NCBI GenBank assembly: GCA_030830945.1 | Contig: JAURLY010000234.1 | Coordinates: forward strand, 1 to 28,216 | Reading direction: 5' to 3' | From: Gammaproteobacteria bacterium | GTDB taxonomy: Bacteria; Pseudomonadota; Gammaproteobacteria; Pseudomonadales; GM7GCV1 | Length of the DNA: 28,216 nucleotides | Shown here: positions 18,601 through 25,693 of the stretch, one piece after another | Layout: the number at the start of each line of letters is the position of its first letter | Position numbering within the stretch: the first letter of the stretch is position 1 | Made by a program: the position numbers and the translations under genes | Notes under the pieces: generated by a model | The model's database searches: none | What the model was told of the DNA's origin: nothing | The model's input: only the letters and a program-made list of their open reading frames with translations

Positions 18601-20318
18601 GTGACTTTGTTCGTCTCATGGGCGCTGACCATGTACTTGACTCACGAAGCTTAAATTTTGCCGATGACATTATGGCGCTCACAGATGGAGAAGGCGTTGA
18701 TGTTGTGCTCAACTCATTAGCCGGCGAGGCAATCAATAAGAACCTTAAAATTCTGCGCCCATTTGGTCGATTCCTTGAGCTCGGAAAACGAGATTTTTAC
18801 GAGAATTCGAGGATCGGGTTACGCCCATTCCGCAATAACATCTCTTATTTCGGCATAGATGCAGATCAATTAATGGTGGAAAAACCCGCACTTGCTGAAC
18901 GGGTATTCAAAGAACTGATGTCGATTTTTGAAGAAGGCGCTCTGCGCCCACTTCCTTACCGAGTGTTTAATGCCACACGAGCCGAGGAAGCTTTCCGCTA
19001 TATGCAACAGGCACGCCAGATTGGCAAAATCCTGATCAACTATGAAGACCTGCCTAAGGTTAAATGCCCAGTAAAAGAACAGCGTGACAGTCTCCAACTT
19101 GATCCCGAAGCGACCTATCTGGTTACTGGAGGTTTGGGTGGATTTGGTTTGGAAACGGCAAAGTTTCTGGCAAGCAAGGGTGCCAAACATTTAACCCTCA
19201 TAAGTCGTTCCGGAACTTCACCGGAAAGTTCTATCGCGTCCTTCAATGAATTATCCCAGATGGATATTGAATTGAGCTGTCACTCCATTGATGTCACTAA
19301 TCATGAACAGTTATCCGAGCTATTTGAAGATTTTGGCTCTTCTTTGCCCCCTCTGAAAGGAATTGTTCATGCCGCTACCGTATTCGATGATGGACTATTG
19401 CAAAACCTGGATGCAACTCGCATGCGCAATGTCCTTGACCCTAAAGTCATAGGTGGATGGAATTTGCACGAACTAAGCAAACCTCTCGACCTGGACATGT
19501 TCATTGTCTACAGCTCGGTAACTACCTATTTTGGCAACCCAGGCCAAGGCAACTACGTTGCTGCAAACAGCGCGTTGGAAGGTCTGGTGGAGCTGCGAAA
19601 AAATCAGGGGTTAAAGGGTTTGTTCGTCGCGTGGGGCGCCATCAATGATGCAGGCTTCCTTACCAGAAACGAAGATGTAAAAGATGCTTTACAAGCCCGA
19701 CTGGGTGGTTCTTCTCTAACATCCAAACATGCGCTATCAATTTTGGAAGAATTACTTTTAAGTGATCGCACAGGTTGTGCCGTAATGGATATTAACTGGG
19801 GACCAATGAAGCGTTTTCTACCCATATCCAGCTCTAATCAATACCGCATCCTCAACTGGCAGGCTGCCAGACAAGGTGGCGACGATGATCAGGGAGAAGA
19901 TATCCGCGAATTGCTCAAAGGATTGGACCATGAAGACGCGCTGGCGAAGGTAGCGGAATTACTTTCACGAGAAATTGGACATATCCTGCGAATACCTGCC
20001 GACAAACTTGATCAGCAGACGTCTGTTTTCGATCTAGGCATGGATTCACTCATGGGAGTGGAACTGGCTATGGCCGTTGAAAAACGTTTCAACGTGAATA
20101 TGCCGGCTATGGCACTTTCTGAGGGTCCTTCAATCCTGCGACTATCGGAGCGCATAATTCAGAAGCTCATGGGTGCCGAAATCGAGCAGGAAGACAACCA
20201 AGATAAAGACAGCGTTCGACGACTTGCCAATGTCCACAACGAGAACCTCGGTGAAGAAGGACTGGAAGAGTTGAGCAACAAAATGAAGTCCTCTGACAAA
20301 AACAGCAGTATTCTGTAA
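12696..20318 (+). CDS. Highly reducing iterative-type type I polyketide synthase (KS-AT-DH-MT-ER-KR-ACP)
   Basis: This single-module, 2540-residue synthase probably builds a long reduced acyl chain. KS (about 1-430) has the full triad: C177 in DTACSSS, H312 in EAHGTGT, H352 in NVGH. AT (about 530-830) has GHSVGE with S626 and YAFHS with H731, a malonyl-type signature. DH (about 895-1170) has H928 in DHVVGNGEVMP and D1095 in YLDSCFQ. A methyltransferase-like region (about 1200-1570) keeps a GxGxG motif, LHLGNGQGK (1395-1403), but is divergent. ER (about 1770-2090) has HGGAGGVG (1938-1945). KR (about 2140-2330) has TGGLGGFG (2144-2151), S2274, Y2287 and N2291, with a VFDDG motif resembling the B-type LDD. 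ACP carries the phosphopantetheine serine S2451 in LGMDSL. There is no thioesterase or reductase, so release must be in trans, most likely by the next gene. Architecture resembles fungal highly reducing enzymes such as Fum1. Confidence 0.95.
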   Translation: MPNKKQRIAIVGMAFRFPGDIDNQEKFWSALTKKQDLVTEIGADRWDSSILKHSRKSEAGKSYVFSAGQLKRIQEFDAQFFGISPREAGQMDPQQRLLLELSWEAMENAAVNPETLEGSDTAVYVGIASTDYAQRRMDDFSSADAYSMTGSTASIASNRISYIFDLHGPSMSIDTACSSSLVALHQACNSIWKGEASKALVGGVNLLLHPFGFVGFSKASMLSASGRCRAFDAGGDGYVRSEGCAVLYLKPLEQAEKDGDRIHAVIVNTGVNSDGRTNGITMPSFDGQSALLKKVYEEAGINVNEIDYIEAHGTGTAVGDPIEATAIGETLAKLRSHKHFLPIGSVKTNVGHMETASGMAGIVKAILCLKHRAIPPNLHFDVPNPNIDFDGLNISVVDQMSEFPESDKNLIAGVNSFGFGGANSHAILEEYRDTQARSSDIPDDIEAPPLFLSAASPAALKQMAEQYADFLRTNSAWYYDIAYQLAHKRAHLNNGLAVKAKSVSGLIRSLRSYIEGEENSAVVTQTLVEKKAVVAFIYSGNGSQWLGMGRDLFAADELFAEKLGEVDELLKEHVDYSIIEELHAEPENSRFHLTEIAQPALFAIQVGITEWLADQGIKPKAVAGHSVGEVTAAWAAGALTLKQATHLIVERSAAQGLTRGTGRMSAMGLGQEKAVSLIDELGLKGQVEIAGVNSTKSVTLAGSLPALQKLESAAGQRDVFYRILDLDYAFHSKYMDPVKDRLLTSLESLRPGQTSVPMYSTVIGKKIDGKKFTAQYWWENVRRPVAFGKAVDAMIEDGIHVFMDVGPHPIMRGYLNECLRNANIRGLVSPTLMRKSDEVQDIQRALLSVHLAGAYMDLDRHFPVPGTHIELPTYPWQHQGYWHEVTDEGYNLTGRRVEHPLLGYRLKPGLPQWEIHLDCETVPYLADHVVGNGEVMPAAAYVEMALAAAKIWYQEDSFHELEDLEIRSPMLFEADQLRTLRFELSEASGHFVIKSRLRLTDDAWTEHVVGRVLHHSSAPNDSSQAIQFSKNPEGKTLSGQEHYQIAAELGLKYGPCFQGIEQVWVSGNSAVASVTTPDGINDRFEQHVLHPCYLDSCFQVLVGLMSNQFSGDKASAMIPVRIGRLRTYSTGKINWFSAQITRQSPLSVLADFQLFDVNGELVARAEDCRFRAVNFAQDAHETGIYEYLLQPKSNAYSANSSEALDTKNLAKTAENILNGEAQVKRRQTLYSEVVPLLDTLIACYAYEALNHFAENQDLELDSLFSDHGVEPRHQYLVSRLLQILEEQSWATKQDDNSWKLAPSEEIPDSQSVWLTLIGDYPGLMPEVLLAGRAGTNLSDLLSGKRKVEDFIKPGKSSGLKDHMADTALSIKGTMDSLVDVLGQWTSQREQYFRVLHLGNGQGKLCQRIIKMLPVNSDYHYLHADAEVCGKVEALIEDYPQAQVSQIDFESADDWNEFTDQQAPFDLVIVNETLHAHTHPDRLLQTLRSAMSAESLLLCMEKNPSRLGDITFGLDDDYWHRTTNPENPTPLRLHVNKWASLTQSAGFTDTQAISDDPDKISGSYLLLARNEAAPEVLVTEKRWLIVTDSTANANSLTHTLAEQLPANIHATYLSHQAGCNKLETPDEGQNILDLVNGNFSENLDKLELTQIDSVLFLCGLNTRHSELGDSLNLRTVAALNIAKLINTVTENRPSLRLVTLGGSTASVGKKHLADAALWGLGRVIRNEIADIDCSQIDLADDKPESLLPTLITELQHPNNDREIVLEKTQRYVLEMQSRPIKKGQEEDWNGPIKLDFSDPGLLKNLQWVPLKDQSPGNGELKIRPMASGLNFRDVMYAMGLLSDEAVESGFSGPTLGMEFAGEVEAVGKEVTGFSVGDRVMGFGPACFSTQLITKATAVAHIPQTWLFEEAATIPTTFFTAYYALDHLARLQEGERILIHGGAGGVGIAAIQLAHYLGAEVFVTAGSDEKRDFVRLMGADHVLDSRSLNFADDIMALTDGEGVDVVLNSLAGEAINKNLKILRPFGRFLELGKRDFYENSRIGLRPFRNNISYFGIDADQLMVEKPALAERVFKELMSIFEEGALRPLPYRVFNATRAEEAFRYMQQARQIGKILINYEDLPKVKCPVKEQRDSLQLDPEATYLVTGGLGGFGLETAKFLASKGAKHLTLISRSGTSPESSIASFNELSQMDIELSCHSIDVTNHEQLSELFEDFGSSLPPLKGIVHAATVFDDGLLQNLDATRMRNVLDPKVIGGWNLHELSKPLDLDMFIVYSSVTTYFGNPGQGNYVAANSALEGLVELRKNQGLKGLFVAWGAINDAGFLTRNEDVKDALQARLGGSSLTSKHALSILEELLLSDRTGCAVMDINWGPMKRFLPISSSNQYRILNWQAARQGGDDDQGEDIRELLKGLDHEDALAKVAELLSREIGHILRIPADKLDQQTSVFDLGMDSLMGVELAMAVEKRFNVNMPAMALSEGPSILRLSERIIQKLMGAEIEQEDNQDKDSVRRLANVHNENLGEEGLEELSNKMKSSDKNSSIL

Positions 20319-20339
20319 CAGGAATTTAAGGCCTAAAGA

Positions 20340-21701
20340 ATGAGCAAAGAAAAAAAATCGCTATTCGGCCTCTCGGGCCAGGCCAAGGAACGCCTGATTC
20401 AGGCGGCTCTGGATAAGCGAAGTGAGTCTTCAGGGAGACAACAACCAGAAGATGATGCTCATTCCAGGTTTTCCAGTGAACGTCGACTAAAGATTGACCC
20501 TTCGCTCTGTCGTTTCGACAGTTATCCTAATTACAAGGATATGCTGATCCAGAAAGCGGCATCTGAACAACTTGGATTAGAAAACCCCTTTTTTAGAGTC
20601 CATGAGGGCATTGCAGCAGACACTTCGGTCGTCAATGGTAAGGAATGCATTAACTTCAGCAGCTATAACTATTTGGGGCTCAGTGGAGATCCCCGAGTTA
20701 TGGATGCAGCCAAGAAAGCCATTGATCAATACGGAACTTCTGCCTCTGCCAGCCGCCCAGTATCCGGGGAACGGCCAGTTCAAAGGCAATTAGAGCAAAA
20801 ACTTGCAGAGTTATATGGAACTGAGGATTGTGTCGTTTTTGTCAGCGGACATGCAACTAACGTCTCAACCATCGGTTACCTTTTTGGCCCTAACGACCTG
20901 ATTATCCACGACTCGTTGATACACAATAGCGTGCTGATGGGCATTCAGCTCTCTGGCGCTTTTAGGTTGTCTTTTCCTCATAATGACTGGAAAGCCCTCG
21001 ACCGAATTCTTTCCGAACGCCGCAAAGATTATCAACGGGTACTGATTGTTACGGAAGGCATCTACAGCATGGATGGCGACTTCCCCGACCTTCCCAAATT
21101 CATCGATATCAAAAAACGCCACAAGGCATTCTTGATGGTGGATGAAGCTCACTCTCTGGGGATTATGGGGGAACGCGGCAAGGGGATAGCCGAGCACTTT
21201 GGGATTTCCGGAAACGATGTAGATATCTGGATGGGAACACTCAGTAAAACCTTGGGAAGTTGTGGTGGCTACATTGCAGGAGAAACAGCACTGGTGAACC
21301 ATCTTAAATTCGCAGCGCCGGGTTTTCTTTACAGTGTCGGTATCTCACCGCCTCTTGCAGCGGCATCGCTCAAGGCTCTGGAGATACTGGAGCAGGAGCC
21401 ACATCGAGTTCGCCACATTCAACACAATGGCGAATTTTTCAAAAAACGCGCTGATGAGGCCGGTCTGGATACAGGTTTAAGCATGGGTTTATCCATTACA
21501 CCCTTAATCATAGGCAGTTCCATTAAAGCAACGCGCTTGTCCAACCTGCTCTTTGAAAAGGGTATCAATGTACAACCAATTATTTATCCTGCGGTCGAAG
21601 AACGCGCCGCTCGTTTACGATTCTTTATTTGCGCCAGTCATACTGAAGAACAAATAGAATCCACAGTCAAAATCGTTCAAGATCAACTGGCAAAAATTTA
21701 G
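20340..21701 (+). CDS. PLP-dependent alpha-oxoamine synthase (serine palmitoyltransferase/AONS family)
   Basis: Enzymes of this family join an acyl thioester to an amino acid with loss of CO2, giving an alpha-amino ketone. The 453-residue protein shows the fold-type I landmarks: NFSSYNYLGLSGDPRV at the domain start, H171 in SGHATN (stacks on PLP), D268 and H271 in VDEAHSLG, and the Schiff-base lysine K303 in GTLSKTLGSCGGY. The GGY after the lysine motif is closer to serine palmitoyltransferase-type enzymes than to BioF. An extra N-terminal segment of about 70 residues precedes the core and may contact the carrier protein. It starts 21 bases after the polyketide synthase stop with an AAGG eight bases upstream, so the two are co-transcribed. 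It is the likely off-loading enzyme for the synthase; the amino acid used is unknown. BioF is unlikely because no other biotin genes are present. Confidence 0.9.
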   Translation: MSKEKKSLFGLSGQAKERLIQAALDKRSESSGRQQPEDDAHSRFSSERRLKIDPSLCRFDSYPNYKDMLIQKAASEQLGLENPFFRVHEGIAADTSVVNGKECINFSSYNYLGLSGDPRVMDAAKKAIDQYGTSASASRPVSGERPVQRQLEQKLAELYGTEDCVVFVSGHATNVSTIGYLFGPNDLIIHDSLIHNSVLMGIQLSGAFRLSFPHNDWKALDRILSERRKDYQRVLIVTEGIYSMDGDFPDLPKFIDIKKRHKAFLMVDEAHSLGIMGERGKGIAEHFGISGNDVDIWMGTLSKTLGSCGGYIAGETALVNHLKFAAPGFLYSVGISPPLAAASLKALEILEQEPHRVRHIQHNGEFFKKRADEAGLDTGLSMGLSITPLIIGSSIKATRLSNLLFEKGINVQPIIYPAVEERAARLRFFICASHTEEQIESTVKIVQDQLAKI

Positions 21702-21725
21702 GGCTAGTCCCGAGGATAGGCAGCT

Positions 21726-22529
21726 GTGACCAAAGCTCGTGTGCTGCTTTGCACCAGCGGTGGCATTTGTGCCACTTTGAGTCTCCAGGCTTTACTGGCA
21801 ATTGATGAGGTAGCCGTCGCGGGCGTATTTCTTTCGACCCGTGCTCGCACAAAAAACGGCAGTTTTACCGGTGATGTGCTTCGAATCATTCGCACTTCCG
21901 GCCTCAGTTACGCTAGTTATCTGGCTATGGGAACAACCATTTTTGACTGCTTTCGTTTACCCGGAACGTTGCCCACAGTAAATAAGCTGGCCAAGCTGCA
22001 CAAAATCCCTTTTTTCTGCTCAAATGATATCAACTCTACTGATTCGCACACCTGGTTGTCGAAACAATTCCCGGATATTCTGTTATCGAGCTTTTTTAAC
22101 TTGAAACTCTCACCCGCCACAATAGCTATTCCCTCGCAGACTGCTATTAACTTACATCCGGCCCTTTTACCCGCCTATAAAGGCGTCGACCCTGTTTTCT
22201 ATTATTTTTCGAATAACGAAAATATTTTTGGGGTCAGTCTGCACAAAATAGCGGAAGAATTTGATACTGGAGAAATAATCGCACAAAAAAGCATGTCTAA
22301 AAATCCGGACAAAAGTGTTTTTTGGCACAACATCGAACTGTTTCGCCATGGCCTAGAACTTTTTCACGCATGGATATCTTCCCCATCGCCAGCTACAAAC
22401 ATCGAAAATACAGATATCAACGATCAATATGATTCATGGCCATCACCAGATCAGGTAAAAAAACTAGGCCATCCTCTCTACAGTTTTTCTGACTTTCTGG
22501 AACAAAGCAGAAGACCTTTTGGATTATGA
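21726..22529 (+). CDS. Stand-alone formyltransferase-family protein
   Basis: The 267-residue protein belongs to the 10-formyltetrahydrofolate-dependent formyltransferase fold (Fmt, PurN, ArnA N-domain, sugar N-formyltransferases). The catalytic Asn-His-Asp set is intact: N142 and H144 in INLHPALLPAYKG, and D180 in EEFDTGEII. It lacks the C-terminal domain of methionyl-tRNA formyltransferase, so it is not fmt. The start is a GTG at 21726 with GAGG about ten bases upstream, 24 bases after the oxoamine synthase. Likely acceptors are the free amine of the oxoamine product or an amino sugar of the capsule; the operon order favours the former but does not prove it. Its stop overlaps the convergent oxygenase stop by six bases. 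Confidence 0.84.
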   Translation: MTKARVLLCTSGGICATLSLQALLAIDEVAVAGVFLSTRARTKNGSFTGDVLRIIRTSGLSYASYLAMGTTIFDCFRLPGTLPTVNKLAKLHKIPFFCSNDINSTDSHTWLSKQFPDILLSSFFNLKLSPATIAIPSQTAINLHPALLPAYKGVDPVFYYFSNNENIFGVSLHKIAEEFDTGEIIAQKSMSKNPDKSVFWHNIELFRHGLELFHAWISSPSPATNIENTDINDQYDSWPSPDQVKKLGHPLYSFSDFLEQSRRPFGL

Positions 22530-23510
22530 TAATCCGGTTCGACTAACGGCTTTTGGTCGTCGCCTGATAGTGCTTATTGACCTGTTTAACGCAAGGCGGT
22601 CTAACCATCGCCACCCTGGAATAGGCAAAAGCAGAAAGGGATTTATTCGATTACTAAACGCCATGGATAGCCGGGTGCTATTCGCCGAGGCTTCTCCCCG
22701 ACGATGAAAACCAAAAGTATCGGCAACAACCAAGGTATTCGCCTTGACTTCCAATGATCGAATCGGCCCATAACCCAGAGCTTCAATTTCGGAATCATCG
22801 ACTCTCAATGAACCACGACGGGCATAGGTCGCGCCCTCCTCTTTTACACCCAAACTTTGACGATACTCCCACATCAAACGTTTCCAGGTAAGCCGATTGG
22901 AACCCTGTACAAATTCGAAAGGCCCCTTGCTCGAGTCGACATCCTCCAGAAATAACCAGGCTTTCATGGTCGGGTGAAAGGTGTCCGAATGAAAATACTT
23001 TTGGGGGTCACCCTGCCGGCTTCCTCCCACATTAACCACCCTGAGAAAATCCATCCAGGGAGATAAACCACAGGCAGCCACATATTTCATTAAACGATTC
23101 AAAGAATCGTTATGCGCCAGTTTTTTGCATGCAGGCAGCAACTGCTGCCGTTTAGAGTCGAGATATACGAATTCAGTAGTGGTATCACCCTGCACGAAAT
23201 ATCGAACTTCTGGCCATTCCGAATTAGCTTCTTGCTGCAATGCGAGAAAGTGCTCATTTGGCACAGCGTTTTCCAAAATAACAAAACCGTTCTGGCGAAA
23301 CTGATTTTTCATATCCGCCGGCAATCGCCAACCAAGGATAAATCGGCGAACACCGGTTAAACTATGCGCCAGAAGAACTCGCAATACATGCAAACCCAAT
23401 CGATTGAGCAAATGGTTGCCAATAACCGGGTTGGCTTCAAAGGATTTTGCTTCGGTAAATATTTCCAGAAACCAAACGGGATACCGAAACATGTTCGAAG
23501 TTTTTTTCAT
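22524..23510 (-). CDS. Second PhyH-family Fe(II)/2-oxoglutarate dioxygenase
   Basis: The 328-residue protein is a PhyH-superfamily non-haem iron oxygenase. Iron ligands are H174-x-D176 in KYFHSDTFHP and H269 in FGFHRRGEA; R280 (ANSTRLSMAF) is placed to bind 2-oxoglutarate. About 60 residues precede the usual core, with a weakly hydrophobic helix-like part (VLRVLLAHSLTGVRRFILGW) that might touch the membrane. It is transcribed against the surrounding genes, converging with the formyltransferase (six-base overlap) and diverging from kpsC (86 bases apart). No clear ribosome-binding site precedes its ATG. A role in hydroxylating the polyketide-derived lipid or a sugar is plausible from position; substrate unknown. 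Confidence 0.85.
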   Translation of the reverse strand: MKKTSNMFRYPVWFLEIFTEAKSFEANPVIGNHLLNRLGLHVLRVLLAHSLTGVRRFILGWRLPADMKNQFRQNGFVILENAVPNEHFLALQQEANSEWPEVRYFVQGDTTTEFVYLDSKRQQLLPACKKLAHNDSLNRLMKYVAACGLSPWMDFLRVVNVGGSRQGDPQKYFHSDTFHPTMKAWLFLEDVDSSKGPFEFVQGSNRLTWKRLMWEYRQSLGVKEEGATYARRGSLRVDDSEIEALGYGPIRSLEVKANTLVVADTFGFHRRGEASANSTRLSMAFSNRINPFLLLPIPGWRWLDRLALNRSISTIRRRPKAVSRTGLS

Positions 23511-23596
23511 GAGTTAAGGTTATATGTTGATCATCGCAATCATACCAATTTCATTAGACTGTTTATGCCATTCCTTGGCCTCTATGGAAACGCCTG

Positions 23597-25687
23597 GTGA
23601 CTGATATTCCAGAAAAAAAATATAACTCTGCACTCTGTTTATCTGACGGGATAGCATCAGTACCTAATCTGGCATTTTTTACCGGGGCAAACAAACATCG
23701 CTCTACCCGCGGTCTTAATTTTCCCTGGCAACTCGGCAATGCTGACCTGATTGTCGACTGGGGCAATAAAAGGCTGGATTTTTGCCAGAAACTTGTCGAC
23801 AAACAACAGGTCGATATTCTTCGTCTGGAGGATGGATTCATTCGTTCTCTTGGCCTGGGCGTCGAGGGCAGTCGGTCATTTTCAATTGTCAGCGACTGGA
23901 GTGGTATATATTACGATGCTCGCAAGGCGTCAGATTTAGAGAAAATCCTGAATGGCCAACATGTGCTTTCCCACAGGTTATCTGGATTACACCAGCGCGC
24001 CAAATCCTGTATTGATCTAATCCGGAAGCATCAGCTATCGAAATATAACCACGCTCCAAGTCTTGATCTGGGAACCCGCAAAGGACTACGAATTCTACTG
24101 GTAGATCAAACGGCCAACGACCTGTCTATCTCTGGGGGATTGGCATCAAAGCAAAGCTTTGAGCAGATGCTGCAAGATGCCTTGACCGAAAATGATTCAG
24201 AAATCTTCATTAAAACTCACCCAGATGTTCTTTGCGGCAAGAAACAAGGCTATCTCACTAATCAAAAATTACCAAAAAATGTCCGAATAATTGGCAAAAA
24301 CTGCAACCCTCTCAATTTGATAGAACAAGTAGACGAGGTTTGGTGCGTCACTTCCCAAATGGGCTTTGAGGCCTGTATGGCCAGAAAAAAAGTACGCTGC
24401 TACGGCATGCCTTTTTATGCCGGATGGGGCGTAACCGAAGACCAGATAAAACTGGATCGAAGGACAGAAAGGCGCTCACTGGAAGAAATTTTTATCGCCG
24501 CTTATTTACTCTACAGCACCTATTTCGATCCTGACACGGGTGAGATCTGCGATTTAGAAATCGTCATTGATCACATTGCACGGCAAAAGCATTACTGGGG
24601 ACAAAACCGTGGGCATTTTATTTGCCTGGGTTTTGACGCCTGGAAGCACACTTACGTACGGGATTATTTGCGCAGTGATGACAACAGAATTACATTCAAG
24701 AAAAAACTAAGTAATACCGACGTTAAAAGCCAGCCTCGCATACTGGTTTGGGGCATTAATGCCGACAAGGGTTCCCTGAAGTTAGCCCATCGTCACGGGC
24801 TTCCTATTGCCACCATGGAAGATGGGTTTATTCGATCTGTAAACCTGGGAAAGTATGGAACTGCGCCTCGATCTCTGGTGATTGATCAACAGGGGATATA
24901 CTTCGACCCGGAATCAAACTCCGATCTGGAAAAAATCCTTTCTTCAGATACTTTCTCCGAAGATGAGCTGAGGCAAGCCAAATCGTTGATTAAGACGATT
25001 ATTGAAGGCGGCTTAAGCAAATATAATGTCGGCGAGATTGTCCCGATAAGCGTAAACAACCAGCCCCAGCAGAAATTGATTCTCGTCCCGGGGCAAGTGG
25101 GAATCGACGCGTCGATTGCCAAGGGCTGTGACCAAATACATACCAACATGGCACTTTTGGCGGAAGTTCGCAGGCTTAACCCCGATGCATTTATTTTATT
25201 CAAACCCCACCCGGATATCGTTTCCGGAAATATCAATGAATACGGCAACTATGCAGAATATGCCGATCAGATTGAGCCATATGCGCATATTCATGCCTGT
25301 TTAAGTATTGCCGACGAGATACACACCATGACATCACTGGTGGGCTTTGAGGCGCTGATAAGACAAATTCCCACAACTACTTATGGTCGCCCCTTTTACG
25401 CTGGCTGGGGGCTGACAAGGGACTTAACCACAAAAAAGATGCCTAATCGGGATCGACAACTTAACCTCGAACAGCTGGTCGCGGGGGTCTATGTGAAATA
25501 TCCAAGATACATCAATCCTGCTACAGGCGAATTCACTTCAGCGATTCGATCAGTGCAGGGATTACAGAAAGAATTATCAGAGAAGGGTGTCACCCGAATA
25601 AGTAGCTCACTATTCAATCGCTGGTATCTTAAAGTTCGTTACGGAGGCTGGGGAATGTTAAAAACACTGCTTTCTAAAAATCGATAG
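23597..25687 (+). CDS. kpsC: Capsular polysaccharide beta-Kdo transferase KpsC
   Basis: KpsC is a cytosolic enzyme with two retaining glycosyltransferase domains that extends the poly-Kdo linker joining group 2 capsules to their lipid. The 696-residue protein is an internal duplication. EDGFIRS appears at 78-84 and again at 408-414, and YG(M/R)PFYAGWG at 269-278 and 596-605. KTHPD and KPHPD segments are equivalently placed. Length agrees with E. coli KpsC (about 675). The start is a GTG at 23597 with only a weak purine tract upstream; no in-frame ATG is nearby. Its stop lies six bases from the convergent lpxC-like stop. Its presence identifies the locus as Kdo-linked (group 2-like) and separates it from Wzx/Wzy capsules. 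Confidence 0.95.
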   Translation: MTDIPEKKYNSALCLSDGIASVPNLAFFTGANKHRSTRGLNFPWQLGNADLIVDWGNKRLDFCQKLVDKQQVDILRLEDGFIRSLGLGVEGSRSFSIVSDWSGIYYDARKASDLEKILNGQHVLSHRLSGLHQRAKSCIDLIRKHQLSKYNHAPSLDLGTRKGLRILLVDQTANDLSISGGLASKQSFEQMLQDALTENDSEIFIKTHPDVLCGKKQGYLTNQKLPKNVRIIGKNCNPLNLIEQVDEVWCVTSQMGFEACMARKKVRCYGMPFYAGWGVTEDQIKLDRRTERRSLEEIFIAAYLLYSTYFDPDTGEICDLEIVIDHIARQKHYWGQNRGHFICLGFDAWKHTYVRDYLRSDDNRITFKKKLSNTDVKSQPRILVWGINADKGSLKLAHRHGLPIATMEDGFIRSVNLGKYGTAPRSLVIDQQGIYFDPESNSDLEKILSSDTFSEDELRQAKSLIKTIIEGGLSKYNVGEIVPISVNNQPQQKLILVPGQVGIDASIAKGCDQIHTNMALLAEVRRLNPDAFILFKPHPDIVSGNINEYGNYAEYADQIEPYAHIHACLSIADEIHTMTSLVGFEALIRQIPTTTYGRPFYAGWGLTRDLTTKKMPNRDRQLNLEQLVAGVYVKYPRYINPATGEFTSAIRSVQGLQKELSEKGVTRISSSLFNRWYLKVRYGGWGMLKTLLSKNR

Positions 25688-25693
25688 ATGCGA

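Noticed and set aside
20865..21302. 145-codon minus-strand open frame inside the oxoamine synthase gene
   Set aside because: The plus-strand frame contains all PLP-enzyme motifs; the antisense frame has no recognisable domain.
20340..21701. BioF (8-amino-7-oxononanoate synthase) of biotin synthesis
   Set aside because: No other biotin genes are present, the lysine motif is SPT-like, and it is coupled to the polyketide synthase.
21726..22529. Methionyl-tRNA formyltransferase (fmt)
   Set aside because: It is too short, lacks the C-terminal tRNA-binding domain, and is not next to def; only the catalytic fold is shared.
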